From Actinomycetes bacterium (GTDB lineage Bacteria; Actinomycetota; Acidimicrobiia; Acidimicrobiales; RAAP-2): DNA of 8,818 nt. The stretch is taken from assembly GCA_021795095.1 (NCBI GenBank), contig JAJYPU010000072.1, positions 1-8,818 on the forward strand, given 5' to 3'. The notes under the pieces are model-generated. The model saw nothing but the letters and a program-made list of their open reading frames with translations, searched no databases and had not been told where the DNA came from. The position numbers and the translations under genes were made by a program. Positions 6,492 to 8,818 of the stretch are shown piece after piece (position 1 is the stretch's first letter; each line of letters opens with the position of its first letter).

Positions 6492-6515
6492 CGGTCACCG
6501 ATTCGCCGGTGACCG
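6492..6515. promoter_or_regulatory. Candidate operator or leader hairpin: perfect 9-bp inverted repeat
   Basis: CGGTCACCG (6492-6500), spacer ATTCGC, CGGTGACCG (6507-6515). The arms match at all nine positions. It ends 20 bp upstream of the permease ATG at 6472, so it could be a dimeric repressor site covering the start of the gene, or a stem-loop in the permease leader RNA. The metal-linked gene behind it makes a metal-sensing regulator a reasonable guess, but the sequence is not one of the consensus metal operators I recognise. Confidence 0.5.
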
Positions 6516-6616
6516 TCCGCCCGTCGCCATGGCGCACCGCGACCTGAACGTGGGTGGCAGCCAGCATCGAACCTCTTTCTCGGGTTCAATCTTACGGCGA
6601 CTGGCGCGAGGGCCGT

Positions 6617-6622
6617 TATGGT
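6617..6622 (+). promoter_or_regulatory. Candidate leaderless -10 of the thioesterase gene
   Basis: TATGGT fits TANNNT and ends 6 nt before ATG 6629, so transcription would begin at or next to the A of the start codon. No Shine-Dalgarno precedes this ATG, which agrees with a leaderless message. The best -35 is a weak TTACGG (6592-6597) with a long 19-bp spacer. Confidence 0.45.
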
Positions 6623-6628
6623 TGGCCA

Positions 6629-7456
6629 ATGGACCAGGGCGGCTCAGTACCAACCTTGCGTGATTCTGCGGCGGTCGATCCCGTCGACCACGGCCGGTTC
6701 GTGGTCGAGCTGTCGAGGTTCTACACCGTCATGGACCACCCGAACGGGGGGTACCTGCAGGTCGTCATGGCCAACGCAGCCTTGGCCGCGGCGTCCCAAG
6801 ACGGGTCTTCGCATCTACACGCCACGGCCGTGACTACGAACTACATCGGGGCCCCGACCGTTGGCCCGGCTACGCTCGAGGCGCAGGTCCGCAAGGTGGG
6901 GCGCGGAGTCTCGTTCGTCCACGTCGAGCTGATTCAGGACGGTCTGGTCACGACGGAATCCCTGGTGACGCTCGGGACGCTGCACGACGGCCCAGTGCGG
7001 TACCTCGGGGCCAGCGCGCCCGACATCGCGCCACTGGCATCGTGTCGGCGATCGACCGGCGGCGACGAGGTCAACATCGCTCGGATCGTCGATCTTCGAA
7101 TGGACCCGGCCACCGCCGGATGGTCGATCGGTGATCTCCGCGACGTCGGTGAGGTTCGCGGTTGGTTGCGTCTAGACGATGGGTCTTCGGGGTGGGACGC
7201 GTCGGCTCTGTTGTTCGCCAGTGACGCGTTGCCGCCGGCGACGTTCCCGCTCGGCTCTTCGGGCTGGGTTCCCACACTGCAGTTGACGTCCTACGTCCGA
7301 CGTATCCCCGTCGGCGAATGGTTGCGCGCTCGTCAATGGTGTCTTGTCATTGCCGACGGCGTGGTCGATGAACGTTGTGAGCTCTTCGACGAGCGCGGGG
7401 AACTCGTCGCGTCGTCGAGTCAATTGGCGATGGTGCGCTTTCCCAGCCACTCATGA
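6629..7456 (+). CDS. Acyl-CoA thioesterase-like protein (TesB-like double hotdog)
   Basis: Predicted to hydrolyse acyl-CoA thioesters to free acids and CoA; cytoplasmic. The 275 residues form two hotdog halves. The first contains HPNGGYLQVVMANAALAA (37-54), the typical NGGY entry to the central helix, and VTTNYIGAPTVGPATLEA, then strands VSFVHVELIQDG and ESLVTLGTLHD. The second has GWLRLDDG, the helix with LLFASDALPPATF, then WVPTLQLTSYVRRIP and WCLVIADGVVDERCELFDERGELVASSSQLAMVRF. This layout matches the TesB-like actinobacterial thioesterase family. ATG 6629 follows a TATGGT box by 6 nt and is taken as a leaderless start; longer frames from 6554 add non-conserved sequence. The TGA overlaps the ArfB start (ATGA), so the two are co-translated. 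Substrate chain length is unknown. The catalytic Asp/Gln/Thr set of TesB cannot be assigned with certainty by eye, so a non-catalytic hotdog protein remains possible. Confidence 0.85.
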   Translation: MDQGGSVPTLRDSAAVDPVDHGRFVVELSRFYTVMDHPNGGYLQVVMANAALAAASQDGSSHLHATAVTTNYIGAPTVGPATLEAQVRKVGRGVSFVHVELIQDGLVTTESLVTLGTLHDGPVRYLGASAPDIAPLASCRRSTGGDEVNIARIVDLRMDPATAGWSIGDLRDVGEVRGWLRLDDGSSGWDASALLFASDALPPATFPLGSSGWVPTLQLTSYVRRIPVGEWLRARQWCLVIADGVVDERCELFDERGELVASSSQLAMVRFPSHS

Positions 7457-7878
7457 CCCCCGAAGCGGGCGGGGAGTGGCTCGAGGTCGGTGCTGGCACG
7501 CGTATTCCCCTCGAAAACATCACCGTGCGAGCCGAGACATCTGGTGGGCCGGGTGGCCAGCACGCGAATCGGGCCCGGACGAAGATTGTGGTGACGCTGC
7601 GCGTCGAAGAGGTTACGACGCTTGACCCAGCGGCGCGTGAGCGGTTGGTCGGCGTGCTCGGGCCAGTCGTGCGGTCTTCGGCGAGCCGTTTCCGCTCACA
7701 GTCCCAGAACCGCGAGGCGGCACTCGAACAGCTTCGCCTACGACTGGCCGCGGCGTTGAGTCAACCCGAGGTTCGCCGACCGACCCGCGCGACACGCGCG
7801 TCGCGAGTTCGTCGAATTGAGGAGAAACGGGCGCGGGGGCGTCAGAAGCAGAGTCGCCGCACCACTGACGACGACTGA
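7453..7878 (+). CDS. arfB: ArfB (YaeJ) peptidyl-tRNA hydrolase, ribosome rescue factor
   Basis: Releases nascent peptides from ribosomes stalled on truncated mRNA that lacks a stop codon. It is a codon-independent release factor: the GGQ loop enters the peptidyl-transferase centre while the basic tail lies in the empty mRNA channel. The 141 residues match the 140 of E. coli ArfB. The catalytic GGQ is at 34-36 (SGGPGGQHANRARTK), followed by SRFRSQSQNREAALEQL (about 77-93), the conserved Q.R.REAA segment. The tail (about 107-137) is rich in Arg and Lys and includes RRPTRATRAS, nearly identical to the RRPTRPTRAS of ArfB. There is no codon-recognition domain, which separates it from RF1/RF2. ATG 7453 overlaps the thioesterase stop by four bases and has no ribosome binding site of its own, so translation should depend on the upstream gene. 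The gene abuts surE tail to tail. Confidence 0.94.
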   Translation: MTPEAGGEWLEVGAGTRIPLENITVRAETSGGPGGQHANRARTKIVVTLRVEEVTTLDPAARERLVGVLGPVVRSSASRFRSQSQNREAALEQLRLRLAAALSQPEVRRPTRATRASRVRRIEEKRARGRQKQSRRTTDDD

Positions 7879-8730
7879 CTACCGAGCGCGCGCGAGGTGG
7901 CGGCTGATCAAGTCGAGTGCCGCGGTCACCGGACCGTTCATCGATTCATCGAGGTTCTCGTGCGGGCCCCGCAACGGCGTCAGCGACGCGTAGCCCGCGG
8001 CGAGCAAGGCGCCGTCGTCATCGGAGGACTCGTCGCTGACGTCACCGAGTTCGGGGGACGCGGCGCCGAAGCGCAGTGGCAACTCGCCCTCGTCACCGAG
8101 TGGCTCACCGCCGGCTCGCGGTCCCGCGGCACTGACCACGCCGGCGGTCGAGATGTGTCCGCGTCGAACACCTCGCAACTGGGCCGCTGGCAGATTCGGG
8201 ACATTCAGGTTGAACACCGTGCTCGAAGGCGCTCGCAGGAGTTCGTCAACGACCTCGAGCGCCACCGCAGCGGCAGTTTCGTAGTGGACGGTCTCGCCCC
8301 ACTGCACCGATATCGCGAGTCCGGACACGCCCAACTGCGCCGCGGTGAGGATTGCCCCGACGGTGCCCGAGTGCAGGACGCTGCGACCAACGTTGGCGCC
8401 GGCGTTGATCCCTGAGAGTACGAGGTCGGGCTCGATCCCGAAACTGCCGATAGATCCGAGCAACGCGCACAACGCGGGCGGCGCCTCTAGGGCGAAGGTG
8501 GGAATCGACTCGGCGCCGGCGATCGTGTGTCGACTGTACGCAACCGAGGGGTGTTCGAATACGTCGCCAACGGCAGCGGACATCCCCGAGTAATTCGTTC
8601 GCGGTGCCACGACGACAGCTTCACGCACGTCGCCGTCGGCGCCGTCCTCGATCCAACGCGCTACCGCACGGGCGAGCACTGCGATGCCCGGCGCTCCCAC
8701 GCCATCGTCGTTCGTGATGAGAATTCGCAT
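7879..8730 (-). CDS. surE: 5'/3'-nucleotidase SurE
   Basis: Metal-dependent phosphatase that removes phosphate from nucleoside 5'- and 3'-monophosphates, cytoplasmic, usually dimeric or tetrameric. The N-terminus MRILITNDDGVGAPG carries the two metal-binding aspartates D8 and D9; S48 (in TNYSGMSAAV) and N109 (in LSGINAGANVG) complete the metal site known from other SurE proteins. SGTVGAA-like sequence follows (HSGTVGAILTAAQLG, from about 120), then FNLNVPNLP and the C-terminal GYASLTPL segment. The length of 283 is slightly above the usual 250-265, partly from an acidic stretch at about 219-230 (DVSDESSDDDG). ATG 8730 is preceded at 7 nt by TAGGGT and has no ribosome binding site, so the message is probably leaderless. 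Its stop abuts that of arfB. In many bacteria surE sits near pcm or rpoS; that context is absent here. Confidence 0.95.
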   Translation of the reverse strand: MRILITNDDGVGAPGIAVLARAVARWIEDGADGDVREAVVVAPRTNYSGMSAAVGDVFEHPSVAYSRHTIAGAESIPTFALEAPPALCALLGSIGSFGIEPDLVLSGINAGANVGRSVLHSGTVGAILTAAQLGVSGLAISVQWGETVHYETAAAVALEVVDELLRAPSSTVFNLNVPNLPAAQLRGVRRGHISTAGVVSAAGPRAGGEPLGDEGELPLRFGAASPELGDVSDESSDDDGALLAAGYASLTPLRGPHENLDESMNGPVTAALDLISRHLARAR

Positions 8731-8737
8731 ACGTCGT

Positions 8738-8743
8738 ACCCTA
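8738..8743 (-). promoter_or_regulatory. Candidate leaderless -10 of surE
   Basis: TAGGGT on the minus strand fits TANNNT and ends exactly 7 nt before ATG 8730, which puts the expected transcript start at the start codon. No -35 consensus is seen 16-18 bp further upstream. Confidence 0.45.
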
Positions 8744-8750
8744 ACTGTCG

Positions 8751-8756
8751 TAAGTT
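8751..8756 (+). promoter_or_regulatory. Candidate -10 of the gene starting at 8785
   Basis: TAAGTT fits TANNNT and would start transcription near 8763, about 22 nt ahead of ATG 8785, leaving room for the AGAGGAA ribosome binding site at 8771-8777. It lies next to the surE -10 in a 54-bp divergent gap. Weak single-box evidence. Confidence 0.3.
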
Positions 8757-8784
8757 ACGTACCGAGGAAGAGAGGAATCGGTCG

Positions 8785-8818
8785 ATGCTGCCCTCCGGCG
8801 AACAGATCGCGATTGCCC
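8785..8818 (+). CDS. Start of a CDS truncated by the window end (possibly aldose 1-epimerase-like)
   Basis: ATG 8785 is preceded by AGAGGAA with 7 nt spacing and opens a frame reading MLPSGEQIAIA to the right edge, 11 full codons. The ribosome binding site and the divergent position next to surE support a real start. The LPSGEQ beginning resembles the N-terminus of actinobacterial galactose mutarotase-like (aldose 1-epimerase) proteins, but eleven residues are too few to name a function. Confidence 0.55.
   Translation, partial: MLPSGEQIAIA

Larger units (their letters stand above)
6473..6628. other. Divergent intergenic region, permease / thioesterase
   Basis: These 156 bp separate two divergently transcribed genes. 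They contain the perfect inverted repeat at 6492-6515, a plus-strand -10 (TATGGT, 6617-6622) for the thioesterase, and a minus-strand TAAGAT (6594-6589) that could be a distant -10 for the permease, giving a leader of about 110 nt that would carry the inverted repeat as a hairpin. A short GAACC/GGTTC dyad lies at 6569-6587. No convincing gene is seen in it. Confidence 0.5.

Noticed and set aside
6473..6589. N-terminal extension of the permease frame (39 codons)
   Set aside because: Reads as Arg-rich non-conserved sequence, crosses the perfect inverted repeat, and has no start signal; permease similarity begins at ATG 6472.
6565..6600. T-loop-like GGGTTCAATC, possible tRNA 3' half
   Set aside because: The flanking bases (TCGGG and TTACG) do not pair as a T stem, and no acceptor, D or anticodon arm can be drawn around it.

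Overview
This GC-rich window (about 60-65 % G+C by eye) is dense and looks like an actinobacterial chromosome. The signs are frequent GTG starts, TANNNT-type -10 hexamers placed directly before start codons (leaderless-type promoters), a mycobacterial-style soluble acyl-ACP desaturase, and actinobacterial versions of a TesB-like thioesterase, ArfB and SurE. Acidimicrobiia or a related actinobacterial lineage would fit, but that is an inference from protein flavour only. I see no IS element, phage gene, CRISPR array, rRNA or tRNA. Gene order is that of a housekeeping region with one accessory-looking transport gene.

Layout, left to right. (1) 1-1071, minus: a major facilitator transporter that runs off the left edge. 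(2) 1072-1187: a divergent promoter region with repeated TTCGTGAA boxes. (3) 1188-2108, plus: a di-iron acyl-ACP desaturase with all six metal ligands. (4) 2109-2726, minus: a two-gene operon made of a DUF167/YggU protein and a small PLDc_N-type membrane protein. (5) 2815-4488, plus: an acyl-CoA synthetase. (6) 4476-6472, minus: a permease with three C-terminal YHS metal-binding domains, translationally coupled (GTGA) to a Nudix hydrolase. (7) 6473-6628: a divergent regulatory region with a perfect 9-bp inverted repeat. (8) 6629-7878, plus: a TesB-like double-hotdog thioesterase coupled (ATGA) to the ribosome-rescue factor ArfB. (9) 7879-8730, minus: the SurE nucleotidase. (10) from 8785, plus: the first 11 codons of another gene.

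Functional themes. Desaturase, acyl-CoA synthetase and thioesterase all act on fatty-acyl thioesters, but each has its own promoter, so a shared pathway is plausible and not shown. ArfB and SurE are general maintenance functions. The permease-YHS3/Nudix pair is the most unusual unit: a permease related to the ArsP/DUF318 family carries a tail of three YHS modules, two of which come from a recent 168-bp tandem duplication. I read it as a metal(loid) export system with an expanded metal-binding tail.

All three convergent gene pairs abut exactly (0 bp) or overlap (13 bp), which leaves no room for intrinsic terminators. Four divergent intergenic regions hold the visible regulatory signals. I found no wholly new multi-gene system; the YHS-duplicated permease operon is the best candidate for follow-up.
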